A stretch of 64,000 nt of DNA from Sodalis praecaptivus (GTDB lineage: Bacteria > Pseudomonadota > Gammaproteobacteria > Enterobacterales > Enterobacteriaceae), in the NCBI RefSeq assembly GCF_000517425.1, contig NZ_CP006569.1, positions 4,020,760-4,084,759 of the forward strand, in the 5' to 3' direction. Positions 29,298 through 40,019 of this stretch are shown piece by piece (the stretch's first letter is position 1; the number at the start of each line of letters is the position of its first letter). Position numbers and translations under genes: made by a program. The notes under the pieces were generated by a model. That model saw only the letters and a program-made list of their open reading frames with translations. It was not told the origin of the DNA and did not search any database.

Positions 29298-30335
29298 GTG
29301 AGCAAAAATAAACTGTCCAAAGGTCAGGAGCGCCGGGTACAGGCCAACCATCAGCGCCGCCTGCAGCAGCGTGAGCGCGGCGCCGCCCAATGGGACGACC
29401 AGCAATTGGGGGAAGCCCAGGAGGGGGTGGTCGTTAGCCGGTTCGGCATGCATGCCGACGTGGAGGACGCCGCGGGCCGCATTTACCGCTGCAATCTGCG
29501 CCGCACGCTGAAATCCCTGGTCACGGGTGATCGGGTGGTCTGGCGCGCCGGTAGCCCTCAGCCGTCCGGGGTCAGCGGTATTGTAGAGGCGGTCCATCCG
29601 CGCCGTTCGGTGCTGACTCGTCCCGATGTGTATGACGGCGTCAAACCTATCGCGGCAAATATGGACCAAATCGTCATTGTCTCCGCGCTTTTGCCCGAGC
29701 TGTCTTTGAATATTATCGATCGCTATCTGGTGGCGTGCGAAACGGTGGAGGTGGAGCCGCTTATCGTTTTGAATAAAATTGACCTATTGACGGCGGCGTC
29801 GCGGGCGGACGTGGAGCGTCAAATGGCTATCTATCGCCGCATCGGCTACCGGGTGCTGATGGTGTCAAGCCATACCGGCGAGGGGATGGATCCTTTCCGG
29901 GAGACGCTGGCCGGACGAACCAGTATTTTCGCCGGTCAGTCGGGGGTGGGCAAATCGAGCCTGCTCAATGCGCTGCTGCCGCCGGATCACGAGAAGATTT
30001 TGGTCAATAGCGTCTCCGATAACTCGGGGCTCGGGCAGCATACCACCACCACCGCCCGGCTATATCATTTCAGCCACGGAGGCCATTTAATTGACTCTCC
30101 GGGGGTACGGGAATTTGGTTTGTGGCACCTGGCGCCGGAACTTATTGCCCGCGGTTTCGTCGAATTCAGGGATTATCTGGGCACCTGTAAATTCCGCGAC
30201 TGCCGCCATGATACCGATCCCGGCTGCGCGATCCGGGGGGCGGTGGAAAGCGGCGCTATCGCCCGCGAACGCTTCGATAACTACCATCGTATTCTCGACA
30301 GTATGGCGCAGGTCAACGCCCGTAAGGCGTTTTGA
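29298..30335 (+). CDS. rsgA: ribosome small-subunit GTPase RsgA
   Basis: Circularly permuted GTPase that assists late 30S maturation. It has 345 residues from a GTG: an N-terminal OB fold, NKID (G4) before [12 protein letters not shown] (G1, near residue 213), and SPGVREFG (G3). A C-terminal zinc knuckle reads [14 protein letters not shown]. It is divergent from orn over 103 bases. Confidence 0.97.
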   Translation: MSKNKLSKGQERRVQANHQRRLQQRERGAAQWDDQQLGEAQEGVVVSRFGMHADVEDAAGRIYRCNLRRTLKSLVTGDRVVWRAGSPQPSGVSGIVEAVHPRRSVLTRPDVYDGVKPIAANMDQIVIVSALLPELSLNIIDRYLVACETVEVEPLIVLNKIDLLTAASRADVERQMAIYRRIGYRVLMVSSHTGEGMDPFRETLAGRTSIFAGQSGVGKSSLLNALLPPDHEKILVNSVSDNSGLGQHTTTTARLYHFSHGGHLIDSPGVREFGLWHLAPELIARGFVEFRDYLGTCKFRDCRHDTDPGCAIRGAVESGAIARERFDNYHRILDSMAQVNARKAF

Positions 30336-30418
30336 TGGCCCGATCGCTGACATTTATTGCCGCCGCCGGTACAATGCGGCCCCCTTTGGCTATTCATTGA
30401 AACAGGAAAGAGGTCCCC

Positions 30419-31306
30419 GTGCTGGACAGGATAAAGATAGCTCTACAACACCTACTGCCCAAGCGCTGGCTGACGGAGCTGGCCGGCTGGGGCGCAAAAC
30501 GCCGCGGCGGCTGGCTTACCCGCTGGGTTATTACGCTGTTCGTGCGCTGCTATAAGGTTGATATGCTGGAAGCGCAGCAGCCGGATGTCGCCGCCTATCC
30601 CACCTTTAACGCCTTCTTTGTCCGGCCGCTGCGCGACGACGCGCGGCCCATTGATGCCGACCCGGCGGTAATGGTCTTGCCGGCGGATGGGATCATCTCG
30701 CAGCTCGGCCCCATTGAGGGAGAGCAGATATTCCAGGCGAAGGGGCACCATTACAGTCTGGAAGCGCTGCTGGCCGGCAATGAGCCGATGATCGCCCACT
30801 TTCGCGACGGCAACTTCGTCACGACCTATCTGGCCCCGCGCGATTATCATCGCGTGCATATGCCTTGCAACGGCGTGCTGCGCGAAATGCTGTACGTGCC
30901 GGGGGAGTTGTTTTCGGTGAATCCGCTGACCGCGGCCAATATCCCCAACCTGTTCGCCCGTAACGAGCGCGTTATCTGCCTGTTCGATACCGATTTCGGC
31001 CCGATGGCGCAAATTTTGGTGGGCGCGACCATTGTCGGCAGTATCGAGACCGTTTGGGCGGGCACCGTCACGCCGCCGCGGCAGGGGATTATCAAACGCT
31101 GGCGCTACCCGCAGGCGGACGCCGACGAGGCGGTGGTACTGCTGAAAGGACAGGAAATGGGGCGCTTCAAACTGGGTTCCACCGTCATCAACCTGTTTGC
31201 CGGCAAAAACGTGCTGCTGGGCGATCATCTGTCCACCCGCTATGTCACCCGCGTCGGCCAGCGGCTGGCCCACGGCACCGCGCAAACCGACAGCCCGCTG
31301 ACCTGA
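30419..31306 (+). CDS. psd: phosphatidylserine decarboxylase
   Basis: Membrane-bound pyruvoyl enzyme converting phosphatidylserine to phosphatidylethanolamine. It begins with GTG and has 295 residues. The self-cleavage motif LGST is near residue 251, after RDYHRVHMP. It ends soon after the catalytic core, about 27 residues shorter than E. coli Psd, lacking the variable acidic C-tail. mscM follows by 31 bases. Confidence 0.96.
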   Translation: MLDRIKIALQHLLPKRWLTELAGWGAKRRGGWLTRWVITLFVRCYKVDMLEAQQPDVAAYPTFNAFFVRPLRDDARPIDADPAVMVLPADGIISQLGPIEGEQIFQAKGHHYSLEALLAGNEPMIAHFRDGNFVTTYLAPRDYHRVHMPCNGVLREMLYVPGELFSVNPLTAANIPNLFARNERVICLFDTDFGPMAQILVGATIVGSIETVWAGTVTPPRQGIIKRWRYPQADADEAVVLLKGQEMGRFKLGSTVINLFAGKNVLLGDHLSTRYVTRVGQRLAHGTAQTDSPLT

Positions 31307-31337
31307 ATCCGCTACGGTTAACAAGAGAGTCCTCACC

Positions 31338-34300
31338 TTGCGCCCGATTACACTTTTTCTCCTGGGGTGGCTGCTGGCCTCCCCGGCCTTCGCCGCCAAC
31401 CTGCCAGACGAGGGTCAGCTCAAAAAGGAACTGCAGCAGGCGCAGGATGATAAAACCGCGCCGAACCAGGCGGCGATGGTTGAGGCGCTACAGTCAGCGC
31501 TGAACGCCCTCGCCGAGAGTAAAGCGTCCAGCGCCAAAATACGGGAATATCAGAAAGCCATCGACGACTTTCCGGCGCTGACACGCCAACTGCGGGATGA
31601 AAAAGACAGCGAACCGGATGAACCCGACCCTCTTAGCCCCAAACTCGCCAGCGGTGAACTGAATCAACGGCTGCTACAGGCCAATAGTCAATTGATGGAT
31701 TTGGCCGGCCAGTTACAGCAAGAGCAGGATCAGGCGCGCGCCATCAGCGACTCGCTGGGCCTGCTGCCGCAGCAGCAGACCGAAGCGCGCAGGGCGTTAA
31801 GCGATGTGGAACAACAGCTCCAAGCGCTGCCCACCCCCGGCACGCCGCTGGAACAGGCGCAGGCCACCGCGCTACAGGCTGAACAGGCCGCCCGCCGCCT
31901 CAAGGTGGAGGAGCTGGATCTTGCCCAGTTAAGCGCCAATAACCGTCAGGAGTTGTCGCGCCTGCGCGCCGAGCTGCTCAAGAAACGTCACGACCGCGTG
32001 GATCAAGCGCTACAGGCGCTGCGCAACCAGCTTAATAGTCTGCGTCAGCAGGAGGCTGAGCAGGCCATCGAACACACCGAAATGCTGGCGGAACAGGTCG
32101 GCGAGCTGCCCAAGTCGATCGGCACCCCGTTGCAAACTAATCGCGAACTGTCCATTGCGCTGAATCAACAGGCGCAGCGCATGGATCTCATCGCCTCGCA
32201 GCAGCGTCAGGCCGCCTCGCAAACATTGCAGGTCCGTCAGGCGCTTACGACGCTACGCGAGCAGGCGCAATGGCTGGATAAGTCGCCGGCGCTCGGGGAA
32301 ACGCTGCGCGCCCAGGTGTCCAGGTTGCCGGAGATGCCCAAACCGCAGCAGCTCGACAGCGATATGGCGCAGTTGCGCGTGCAGCGCCTGCATTTTGAAG
32401 ACTTAATGAACAAGCTGCCGCAGCTTGCTCAGGGAACGCAGGACGACGGTCCCCCGCTGACGCCGGCGCAACGCCGCATTCTTGACGCGCAGCTCGCCAC
32501 CCAGCGCAACCTGCTCAATGCGCTGCTGACCGGCTGCGATACCCAGATCCTGGAGCTTACCAAGCTGAAGGTGGCCAATAGCCAGCTTGAAGAGGCGATG
32601 AATGAGATCCAGGAAGCGGCCCATCGCTACCTGTTCTGGGTGGCCGACGTCAGCCCGATTGGCCTTTCCTACCCGCTGCACGTCGGTCAGGATCTGCGCC
32701 GGCTGGTGACCCTGGATACGTTCAGCCAATTGACCCACGCGCTTGGCATGATGCTGACCAGCCAGGAAACGCTCATTCCGCTGTTCGGCGCGCTGTTGCT
32801 GGTTGGGTTCAGCCTCAGTTCCCGCCGGCATTATCATGCCTTTCTTGAGCGCTCCAGCGGCCGGGTGGGGAAGGTCAATCAGGACCATTTTTCCCTGACC
32901 CTGCGCAATGTGTTCTGGTCGGTACTGGTTGCCCTGCCGCTGCCGGTCCTGTGGGCGGCCCTAGGCTATGGCTTGCGCCACGCCTGGCCCTATCCGGTGG
33001 CGGTCGCTATCGGCGACGGCGTCAGCGCCACGGTGCCGGTGCTGTGGGTGTTTATGGTATGCGCCCACTTCGCCCGCCCGCAGGGGCTATTTATCGTGCA
33101 TTTTGGCTGGCCACAGCAGCAGGTGAAGCGCGCGCTGCGCTACTACACGCTGTCTATCGGTATGATCGTACCATTGATTATGGCGCTGATATCGTTTGAT
33201 GATTACAGCGAGCGGGAATTTGCCGGCACCCTGGGCAGATTATGCTTTCTCCTGTTGTGCGCCTGTCTGGCGCTGGTGACCAGTAGCCTGAAACGCGCCG
33301 GCTTGCCGCTGTATCTTGATAAGCACGGCGCCGGCGATAATGTCGTCAACCGTTCGTTGTGGAATCTGATGATCTGCGCCCCCATCGTCGCGGCGGTGGC
33401 GGCGTGTCTGGGGCATCTGGCGACCGCGCAGGCGCTGTTGGCGCGGCTGGAAACCTCGGTTGCGATCTGGTTCTTCCTGCTGATCATTTATCACATTATT
33501 CGCCGTTGGATGTTCATTCAGCGGCGGCGCATCGCCTTCGAGCGCACCAAGCAGCGCCGTGCGGAGATGCTGGCCCAGCGGGCGCGCAATGAAGAAGATT
33601 TGTCGCAATCCCAGCTGAATGAGGCCGCCGCCGAAGTCGATGAAAAGGTGTTGGATCTCGATACCATCAGCGCGCAATCGCTACAGCTGGTGCGTTCCAT
33701 ATTGACGCTGATTGCGCTGCTATCGGTGATTTTACTGTGGTCGGAGTTGCATTCGGCGTTCGGCTTCCTGGAAAACATTACCCTTTGGGATGCCACCTCC
33801 ACTACTCAGGGCGTCGATAGCATCCAGCCGATTACGCTCGGCGCGGTGCTGATCGCCATTCTGGTCTTCATTATCACCACCCAGATGGTGCGCAATTTGC
33901 CCGCACTGTTGGAGCTGGCGCTGCTGCAGCATTTAGATTTAACCCCCGGCACAGGATATGCCATTACCACCCTGACCAAATATGGCCTGATGCTGTTGGG
34001 GGGAATAATCGGATTCTCCATGATAGGCATCGAGTGGTCGAAACTACAGTGGCTGGTGGCGGCGTTAGGCGTAGGGCTGGGGTTTGGCCTGCAGGAGATC
34101 TTCGCCAACTTTATCTCCGGCCTGATGATCCTGTTTGAAAAACCGATTCGGATTGGCGATACCGTTACCATTCGCAATCTGACCGGCAACATTACCCGTA
34201 TCAACACCCGCGCCACCACCATTACCGACTGGGATCGAAAAGAGATCATCGTGCCCAACAAGGCCTTTATCACCGAACAGTTCGTCAACTGGTCGCTATC

Positions 34301-34658
34301 CGATACCGTCACGCGCGTCGTGTTGAGCGTGCCCGCCCCCGCGGGGGCCAATATCGAGCAAGTGGCGCACATTCTGGTGCAGGCGGCGCGCCGCTGCCCG
34401 CTGGTGTTGGAGCTGCCGGCGCCGGAAGCTTTCCTGGTGGATTTACAGCAGGGTTTACCGCTATTTGAGCTGCGTATGCACGCCGCCGAAATGGGGCACC
34501 GGATGCCGCTGCGCCATCAGGTCCACGCGCTGATCTTGGAAGGCTATCGCGAGCACGGCATGGAATTGCCCTTCCCGCCCTTCCAACTGCGCAAGGATCA
34601 AATCAAGGCTGATAATACCCCTGGCAACCGCATTAAACCGGAAAGCGGCTCGCTCTGA
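31338..34658 (+). CDS. mscM: miniconductance mechanosensitive channel MscM (YjeP)
   Basis: 1106-residue MscS-superfamily channel (1107 in E. coli) that relieves turgor on osmotic downshift. It has a TTG start and a signal peptide (1-20, ending PAFAAN). A long periplasmic coiled-coil region with many Gln/Leu/Ala follows (about 30-430), then some eleven transmembrane helices. The C-terminal MscS core contains GVGLGFGLQEIFANFISG. Confidence 0.96.
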   Translation: MRPITLFLLGWLLASPAFAANLPDEGQLKKELQQAQDDKTAPNQAAMVEALQSALNALAESKASSAKIREYQKAIDDFPALTRQLRDEKDSEPDEPDPLSPKLASGELNQRLLQANSQLMDLAGQLQQEQDQARAISDSLGLLPQQQTEARRALSDVEQQLQALPTPGTPLEQAQATALQAEQAARRLKVEELDLAQLSANNRQELSRLRAELLKKRHDRVDQALQALRNQLNSLRQQEAEQAIEHTEMLAEQVGELPKSIGTPLQTNRELSIALNQQAQRMDLIASQQRQAASQTLQVRQALTTLREQAQWLDKSPALGETLRAQVSRLPEMPKPQQLDSDMAQLRVQRLHFEDLMNKLPQLAQGTQDDGPPLTPAQRRILDAQLATQRNLLNALLTGCDTQILELTKLKVANSQLEEAMNEIQEAAHRYLFWVADVSPIGLSYPLHVGQDLRRLVTLDTFSQLTHALGMMLTSQETLIPLFGALLLVGFSLSSRRHYHAFLERSSGRVGKVNQDHFSLTLRNVFWSVLVALPLPVLWAALGYGLRHAWPYPVAVAIGDGVSATVPVLWVFMVCAHFARPQGLFIVHFGWPQQQVKRALRYYTLSIGMIVPLIMALISFDDYSEREFAGTLGRLCFLLLCACLALVTSSLKRAGLPLYLDKHGAGDNVVNRSLWNLMICAPIVAAVAACLGHLATAQALLARLETSVAIWFFLLIIYHIIRRWMFIQRRRIAFERTKQRRAEMLAQRARNEEDLSQSQLNEAAAEVDEKVLDLDTISAQSLQLVRSILTLIALLSVILLWSELHSAFGFLENITLWDATSTTQGVDSIQPITLGAVLIAILVFIITTQMVRNLPALLELALLQHLDLTPGTGYAITTLTKYGLMLLGGIIGFSMIGIEWSKLQWLVAALGVGLGFGLQEIFANFISGLMILFEKPIRIGDTVTIRNLTGNITRINTRATTITDWDRKEIIVPNKAFITEQFVNWSLSDTVTRVVLSVPAPAGANIEQVAHILVQAARRCPLVLELPAPEAFLVDLQQGLPLFELRMHAAEMGHRMPLRHQVHALILEGYREHGMELPFPPFQLRKDQIKADNTPGNRIKPESGSL

Positions 34659-34871
34659 CGGGGGACGGCTCGCCGTCCTCTATACTGAGCGCGCGGGCGG
34701 CGAAACGCATCAGCCGCTCTGCGAGTAAACGGGGCGAAGCCGGACGCGGCACCTGGCGGCGCTAGCGGGCTGTCAGTAACGGCGGTGGTCCCGTCAACAC
34801 GGGGCGGACAGAACCTGCGATCGCGCCAGTGCCGGCAAAGGCCGTCGGCGCCGGCGCACCAACGGGGGCGC
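34659..34871. other. intergenic gap mscM-epmA, weak hairpin
   Basis: A GGACGG-CTCG-CCGTCC hairpin (34663-34678) just after the mscM stop may act as a terminator, though no clear T-run follows. The rest is GC-rich with no gene seen. Confidence 0.35.
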
Positions 34872-35849
34872 TTAGGCGCGCTCCACCGGAAAGGCGATCA
34901 CATCACTCAAGCGCTCGGCCTTCAGCGCCAGCATGACCAGTCGATCCACGCCTAACGCCACCCCGGAACACTCCGGCATACCCTGCGCCAGGGCCGCCAG
35001 TAAATTTTCATCGATGGGCTGTTCGGTCAGGCTCATCGCCACCCGCTTGCGGTTATCCTGCTCGAAGCGCTGGCGCTGCTCGCGCGCATCGGTTAATTCA
35101 CGGAAACCATTGGCCAGCTCAATGCCCTTAAAATAGACTTCAAACCGGTCCGCCACCCGATGATCCTCGGTGCTGATTTCCGCCAGCGCAGCCTGAGAAG
35201 CGGGAAAATGGTAAACAAAAGCCGGCTTATCGCGCCCGATGTTGGGTTCGACCACCATAGCAAACAGCAATTGCAGCAGGGTATCGCGATCGTCCTCGGC
35301 AGAAGTCGCCTCACCGAGATCCCATTTAACCGCCGCCTCATACAACTGCCCTTTGTCCGCCGATAAAGGATCAATACCCACATGTCGGGTAAAGACCTGC
35401 TGATAAGAAAGCGTTTCCGCACTGTCGCAATCCAGGATCTGCTGCAGGAGATCGTCAACCTCATTCATCAGGCGGTACATATCATAATGGGGGCGATACC
35501 ACTCAAGCATGGTAAATTCTGGATTATGATAACGACCGGCTTCCTCATTACGAAAGCTGCGGCAAAGCTGGAATATAGGGCCGCTACCGGCCGCCAGCAG
35601 GCGCTTCATGTGATATTCGGGACTGGTCATCAAATACAGCGGCAGACCGCCGGCCGCGCCTGGCCCGATAAAGCGGGTCTGGAATGGAACCAGATGGATA
35701 TCCGTCACCGTTGCCTGGCTCATGGCCGGCGTTTCTACTTCAAGTAATCCGCGATCGCTAAAAAACCGCCGGATCTGGCCCACAATTGCAGCACGCTTTA
35801 ACAAATTGGTAATGGGCGCGCTTGGTTGCCAGCTGGCCGAATCGCTCAT
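34872..35849 (-). CDS. epmA: elongation factor P lysyl-transferase EpmA (PoxA/GenX)
   Basis: Class II lysyl-tRNA-synthetase-like enzyme that attaches (R)-beta-lysine to Lys34 of EF-P. It has 325 residues as in E. coli. The class II motifs [32 protein letters not shown] and [12 protein letters not shown] are present. Start chosen at [10 protein letters not shown] (35849); the longer frame to 35906 is unrelated. Works with EpmB and EF-P, both further on in this window. Confidence 0.96.
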   Translation of the reverse strand: MSDSASWQPSAPITNLLKRAAIVGQIRRFFSDRGLLEVETPAMSQATVTDIHLVPFQTRFIGPGAAGGLPLYLMTSPEYHMKRLLAAGSGPIFQLCRSFRNEEAGRYHNPEFTMLEWYRPHYDMYRLMNEVDDLLQQILDCDSAETLSYQQVFTRHVGIDPLSADKGQLYEAAVKWDLGEATSAEDDRDTLLQLLFAMVVEPNIGRDKPAFVYHFPASQAALAEISTEDHRVADRFEVYFKGIELANGFRELTDAREQRQRFEQDNRKRVAMSLTEQPIDENLLAALAQGMPECSGVALGVDRLVMLALKAERLSDVIAFPVERA

Positions 35850-36092
35850 ATTTTTCCCTCCGTTAAACAGGGGATGCAGTCTACCCGTATCTTTGAGCGC
35901 AAACAAATATCGCCGTCGCCCTTTTCAACGCCGGCCACGCCTTAAAAAGGGGTGGGTTAGCGCTTTCCATTCTTAATACAACGACCTGTACCGTTTCGCA
36001 TCAGTCGCCCTCCCCGCTTTTTTTTATCGGGCCGGCTACACATTCGCGGCGGATTACTACACTTATTTCTTTTCCCTAATGGATTATGCGCT

Positions 36093-36632
36093 ATGTCTGC
36101 ATGGAGAACCTTTTCGCTGCTCATCTCTTCGCTGCTGTCTTTATCCTGTAGCGTATCGCCGCCCGCCGGCGTGCGACCGGTTGAGCCTTTTACCGTCGAC
36201 CGCTATTTGGGGACCTGGTATGAAATCGCCCGTCTCGATCACCCCTTTGAGCGCGGCCTGGATCATGTTACCGCCCAATACATCCTTCGTTCTGACGGCA
36301 GTATCAAGGTCATCAATTCTGGATTCTCCGCCGCCAAACAACGCTGGAAGCAAAGTATCGGAAAGGCGCGTTTTCTTGGCTCGCCGCAGACCGCCTCGCT
36401 AAAGGTCTCTTTTTTCGGCCCCTTTTACGGCGGCTATCACGTTATCGCCCTGGATGAAGATTACCGTTATGCGCTGGTTGCCGGACCGAGCCGTGATTAT
36501 TTGTGGATTTTATCGCGCACACCAACGCTGAACGCACAGGCGAGGCAAGCGCTGCTGCACACCGCCAGGGAACTCAACTTTCCGGTGGACAGCCTGATTT
36601 GGGTTAAGCAGGACATGCCGCCGCCGGCATAA
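36093..36632 (+). CDS. blc: outer-membrane lipocalin Blc
   Basis: 179-residue bacterial lipocalin that binds fatty acids or lysophospholipids. The signature RYLGTWYEIARLDHPFERG is near residue 40, with KVSFFGPFYGGYHVIALD in the beta-barrel. The signal peptide ends in SLLSLSC. Position -3 is Ser rather than Leu, so the lipobox is atypical but Cys at about residue 19 remains the likely lipidation site. Confidence 0.93.
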   Translation: MSAWRTFSLLISSLLSLSCSVSPPAGVRPVEPFTVDRYLGTWYEIARLDHPFERGLDHVTAQYILRSDGSIKVINSGFSAAKQRWKQSIGKARFLGSPQTASLKVSFFGPFYGGYHVIALDEDYRYALVAGPSRDYLWILSRTPTLNAQARQALLHTARELNFPVDSLIWVKQDMPPPA

Positions 36633-36818
36633 GCGTTGTTGGCACCCCCATAGTGAAACGCGTTGACGCTGGCAAGGATGCCGGATGTATAGATACCAAT
36701 AAGCGAACCTGACGTATTGACGCCGACAACGACAGGGGGTTCATCGGCGCTGGGAATTCAACGAAAATAAGGACACGCTGCGGGAGATTGGACAACAACC
36801 AGCAGCCCAAAGCCCACA

Positions 36819-36895
36819 GGCAACTGGCGGCAGGCAACTGGCGGCAGGCAACTGGCGGCAGGCGGCAGGCGGCAGGCGGCAGGCGGCAGGCGGCA
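36819..36895. repeat. 7-bp minisatellite, 11 units
   Basis: Three copies of GGCAACT+GGCGGCA followed by five more GGCGGCA units: 77 bp, with no mismatch inside a unit type. The unit is not a multiple of three, so it would frameshift if coding. Good candidate for a length-variable locus. Confidence 0.95.
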
Positions 36896-37020
36896 GGCGC
36901 AACGGTACACTGTTCGCGCTGGGGGTAAACTGGGAAAACGGCTGACCACTTTGATAACGGTCAGGAAAATCACGATTAACGTCACAAACCAGCGTCAATG
37001 AACGTCATCAACCCGCATCA

Positions 37021-37074
37021 GTGTCAGTGTCAGTGTCAGTGTCAGTGTCAGTGTCAGTGTCAGTGTCAGTGTCA
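37021..37074. repeat. GTGTCA hexamer array, 9 exact copies
   Basis: 54 bp of perfect GTGTCA repeats, preceded by a partial TCA. Lies 186 bases downstream of ecnB. Confidence 0.97.
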
Positions 37075-37259
37075 ATATGAGCGTGCATAAGAAGACGCGT
37101 GGTGAAAGCACAGAGGGGGTGAATATCATACAAAGCAAAGGGATACGGCCAAGCACTTTCTCTGGTCGTACCCCTCGGACATCGCTTGCGCTACATCATC
37201 CTAAGCCTTTAGGGGGCGCGGTGCGCAAAGGTGAAGCTCTAATCGCTACCAAATTGCCG

Positions 37260-37391
37260 TTACTGTGCTGCGCGCTGAATCGCCTCACCCCCCGCAGAGA
37301 CGTCTTCACCGGCACCACGGGTGGTGTTACACGCGGTCAGGGAAGACAACACCACAACTGATAACAGGGCAATGACAGTTTTTTTCAACAT
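37260..37391 (-). CDS. ecnB: entericidin B-like lipoprotein
   Basis: 43-residue peptide, too short for standard ORF calling. The signal peptide has lipobox LTAC, followed by [14 protein letters not shown], the entericidin signature, matching E. coli EcnB. AAGGA precedes the ATG. EcnB is a small membrane toxin whose counterpart EcnA is the antidote, expressed in stationary phase through sigma-S in E. coli. Confidence 0.93.
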   Translation of the reverse strand: MLKKTVIALLSVVVLSSLTACNTTRGAGEDVSAGGEAIQRAAQ

Positions 37392-37498
37392 AGTATTATC
37401 CTTATAATGAACACCAAACGTGATTCACTATAAGCATAGTTTAACTATCCCGTTTCTGTAGCCAACATGCTCAATTTCAGACTTTTTACGCGCTGAGA

Positions 37499-37621
37499 TC
37501 AGCTGGCGACCCGGGAAATGGCCCCGCCGAGATGTTGTACATCTTCGCCGAAGCCGCGGGTGGTGTTACACCCGCTTAAAGTCGTTAATGCCAGAACGGC
37601 GAGCAACAATAGCTTGGTCAT
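37499..37621 (-). CDS. ecnA: entericidin A-like lipoprotein
   Basis: 40-residue peptide with lipobox LSGC then NTTRGFGEDVQHLG, matching E. coli EcnA. It lies upstream of ecnB on the same strand, with the same order relative to efp as in E. coli. The 107-base gap before ecnB can hold a separate promoter, since a CTATGCTTAT-like -10 is present. Confidence 0.92.
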   Translation of the reverse strand: MTKLLLLAVLALTTLSGCNTTRGFGEDVQHLGGAISRVAS

Positions 37622-37702
37622 TTTTGCCAACCAGGTTCCAAAAATCCACGAATGCCAAAAGTCAGCTACCGCCGCCTCTGGGACGGCGTTTCCCGTAACG
37701 CG

Positions 37703-38269
37703 TTATTTAACCCGGGAGACATACTCGCCGGAGCGCGTATCGACTTTAATCACTTCACCAATCTGAACGAACAGCGGTACTTTCACCACCGCGCCGGTGG
37801 TCAACGTGGCGGGTTTGCCGCCGGTGCCGGCGGTATCGCCTTTGAGGCCCGGATCGGTTTCGGTGATTTCCAGCTCCACGAAGTTAGGCGGCGTCACGGC
37901 AATCGGCTGGCCGTTCCACAATGTCAGCACGCATTCGGCCTGTTCGACCAGCCATTTGGCGTTGTCGCCGACGGCTTTAGCATCGGCGGCCAGCTGTTCA
38001 AAGTTTTCATTATTCATGAAATGCCAAAACTCACCGTCGTTGTACAGGTAAGTCAGGTTGATATCCATCACATCGGCGGCTTCCACCGAGTCACCGGATT
38101 TGAAGGTTTTTTCCAGCACTTTGCCGGAAACCAGCTTGCGCAGACGGACCCGGTTGAACGCCTGGCCTTTGCCGGGCTTCACGAATTCATTCTCAATGAT
38201 CGCGCACGGCTCGCCATCAAGCATGATTTTAAGACCGGAACGGAATTCATTGGTACTATAAGACGCCAT
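37703..38269 (-). CDS. efp: translation elongation factor P
   Basis: Relieves ribosome stalling at polyproline stretches. It has 188 residues as in E. coli. The modified lysine is present as K34 in VKPGKGQAF, and the C-terminal [10 protein letters not shown] is intact. Start at MASYSTNEF (38269). Divergent from epmB, which completes its modification pathway. Confidence 0.97.
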   Translation of the reverse strand: MASYSTNEFRSGLKIMLDGEPCAIIENEFVKPGKGQAFNRVRLRKLVSGKVLEKTFKSGDSVEAADVMDINLTYLYNDGEFWHFMNNENFEQLAADAKAVGDNAKWLVEQAECVLTLWNGQPIAVTPPNFVELEITETDPGLKGDTAGTGGKPATLTTGAVVKVPLFVQIGEVIKVDTRSGEYVSRVK

Positions 38270-38310
38270 GGTGGTCCTCTTAAATATAAACTTGGTAATT
38301 AAGCCAAAAA

Positions 38311-39339
38311 ATGGCACATATTATAACCCGAAATACGCCCGCTAGAGAAGAATGGTTACATCAACTTGCCGATGTCATCACCGACCCCGTGCAACTCCTA
38401 GAGCACCTTGGGCTCGAGCAACACCCTGACCTGCGCGAGGGCGCCGAGGCGCGACGCCTGTTCCCGTTTCGCGTTCCCCGCGCTTTTGCGGCGCGCATGG
38501 TGCCGGGCGACCCAAACGATCCGCTCTTGCGCCAGGTGATTACGGCACGTGAGGAATTCGATCGAGCGCCGGGATTCAGCACCGATCCGCTGGACGAACA
38601 GCACAGCGTAGTGCCCGGCCTGCTGCATAAATACCAAAACCGCGCGCTGCTGCTGGTGAAAGGCGGCTGCGCGGTCAATTGCCGCTACTGTTTTCGGCGC
38701 CATTTTCCCTACCAGGAAAATCAGGGCAACAAAACGAATTGGCTGCGCGCCGTGGCCTATATCCGGCAGCATCCTGAACTGAATGAGATCATTCTTTCCG
38801 GCGGCGACCCGTTAATGGCTAAGGATCATGAGCTGGATGAGCTGATTTGTCTGTTGGAAGAGATCCCCCACCTGACCACCCTACGCATTCACAGCAGGCT
38901 GCCGGTCGTCATCCCGGCACGTATTACCGCGCGTCTTTGCCAGCGGCTGGCCGGCTGCCGACTGAAGGTGGTGCTAGTGACCCACATCAACCACGCCCGC
39001 GAAATCGATGCCGCCGTGTGCGACAGTATGACACGGTTGCGCAATGCGCGGGTGACATTACTCAACCAAAGCGTACTGCTGCGCGGCGTCAATGACAACG
39101 CGGCTACGCTGGCCGCGCTCAGTGAAACGCTTTTCGCCGCCGGCATTTTGCCCTATTACCTGCATGTGCTGGATAGGGTACAGGGGGCTGCGCATTTTAT
39201 GGTGCAGGATACCCAAGCACGAGAGATTATGCGGCAACTGCTGGAGAAAGTATCAGGCTATCTGGTGCCGCGGCTGGCGCGGGAAATCGGCGGCGAGCGC
39301 AGCAAGACACCGCTGGATCTGGGACTGCGGCAACGCTAA
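38311..39339 (+). CDS. epmB: EF-P-specific lysine 2,3-aminomutase EpmB (YjeK)
   Basis: Radical-SAM, PLP-dependent enzyme making (R)-beta-lysine for EF-P. It has 342 residues. The Fe-S motif CAVNCRYC is near residues 120-127, followed by FRRHFPYQ, and LSGGDPLM is the SAM-binding glycine motif. Divergent from efp over 41 bases. Confidence 0.96.
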   Translation: MAHIITRNTPAREEWLHQLADVITDPVQLLEHLGLEQHPDLREGAEARRLFPFRVPRAFAARMVPGDPNDPLLRQVITAREEFDRAPGFSTDPLDEQHSVVPGLLHKYQNRALLLVKGGCAVNCRYCFRRHFPYQENQGNKTNWLRAVAYIRQHPELNEIILSGGDPLMAKDHELDELICLLEEIPHLTTLRIHSRLPVVIPARITARLCQRLAGCRLKVVLVTHINHAREIDAAVCDSMTRLRNARVTLLNQSVLLRGVNDNAATLAALSETLFAAGILPYYLHVLDRVQGAAHFMVQDTQAREIMRQLLEKVSGYLVPRLAREIGGERSKTPLDLGLRQR

Positions 39340-39501
39340 CGGCATTGGCTGCCCAGCGGCTACGCGCCAGAGTGGCAAGAATGGCCCCCAGCCTGGCGTT
39401 TGTGGCTGCCCGGAGAGGGCGCGCCATGGCCCGCTGTCTGCCGGCGGTAAACGGTCTCTACCGTGGCCGCCGGGCAGATCAGCAGCTCGGGCTTTACGGC
39501 T

Positions 39502-39858
39502 TCACGGACAGTTATACACCTGGCCCTGGATCTTACTGTCCAGCGGTACAAAGCTCGCCAGGTAGGTTTCTTTTTTACTGACCGGGCTGGTGGCACCGTA
39601 GATAACGTTGCCGCCCATTGCGGCCGCGCGGTTCCTCAAATCATTCGCGGCCCCACGCATGGCGCTATTTTCGCCGTTCTGGCCGGAAAACCAGTTACTC
39701 TGAGTACCGGTAAGCTCGCCCAAAAGGCGGCATTCGCTGCCGGGCTGGGTATCGGTGAAACGCACCGATTGGCCGGCTGCCGTTAAATCATGCGTACTGC
39801 TGCATCCCGCCACCAACAGACTGCCGGCACAAAGCATCATTAAGAATTTGGTCCGCAT
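39502..39858 (-). CDS. yjeI: DUF4156 lipoprotein YjeI
   Basis: 118-residue lipoprotein of unknown role. The signal peptide ends in LVAGC, followed by SSTHDLTAAGQSVR and SAMRGAANDLRNRAAAMGGNVIYG as in E. coli YjeI. I chose the ATG at 39858 because the in-frame ATG four codons earlier overlaps the AGGAAAAAG ribosome-binding site. Confidence 0.9.
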   Translation of the reverse strand: MRTKFLMMLCAGSLLVAGCSSTHDLTAAGQSVRFTDTQPGSECRLLGELTGTQSNWFSGQNGENSAMRGAANDLRNRAAAMGGNVIYGATSPVSKKETYLASFVPLDSKIQGQVYNCP

Positions 39859-40019
39859 CTTTTTCCTCATGAATTCCTGAAGGGTATGGCAAATTTGCTG
39901 TGCGCGCCACGCTCCCCGCTGGCGCGGCCGGCCCGTTTTATCCGGCGGCCCGTCCTGTGGACGCCCTGAATTTATACCCTAAATCCCGCTTGGTTGATAA
40001 TTTTTTACCAAAAAAACAA

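Larger units (their letters stand above)
36633..37259. other. gene-free stretch carrying two tandem-repeat arrays
   Basis: No gene supported. It contains a 7-bp minisatellite (36819-36895) and a 6-bp array (37021-37074). The minus-strand frame through the first array encodes only a low-complexity Leu/Pro/Ala/Cys peptide. Confidence 0.7.

Noticed and set aside
36741..36998. Minus-strand frame rich in Leu-Pro-Pro-Ala-Ala-Cys repeats
   Set aside because: The repeated peptide is just the translation of the minisatellite; no start signal or homology.
36819..37074. Repeats considered as a CRISPR array
   Set aside because: Units are 6-7 bp and contiguous, with no spacers, and no cas genes are nearby.
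37077..37361. 94-codon plus-strand frame over ecnB
   Set aside because: It is antisense to the clear entericidin gene.
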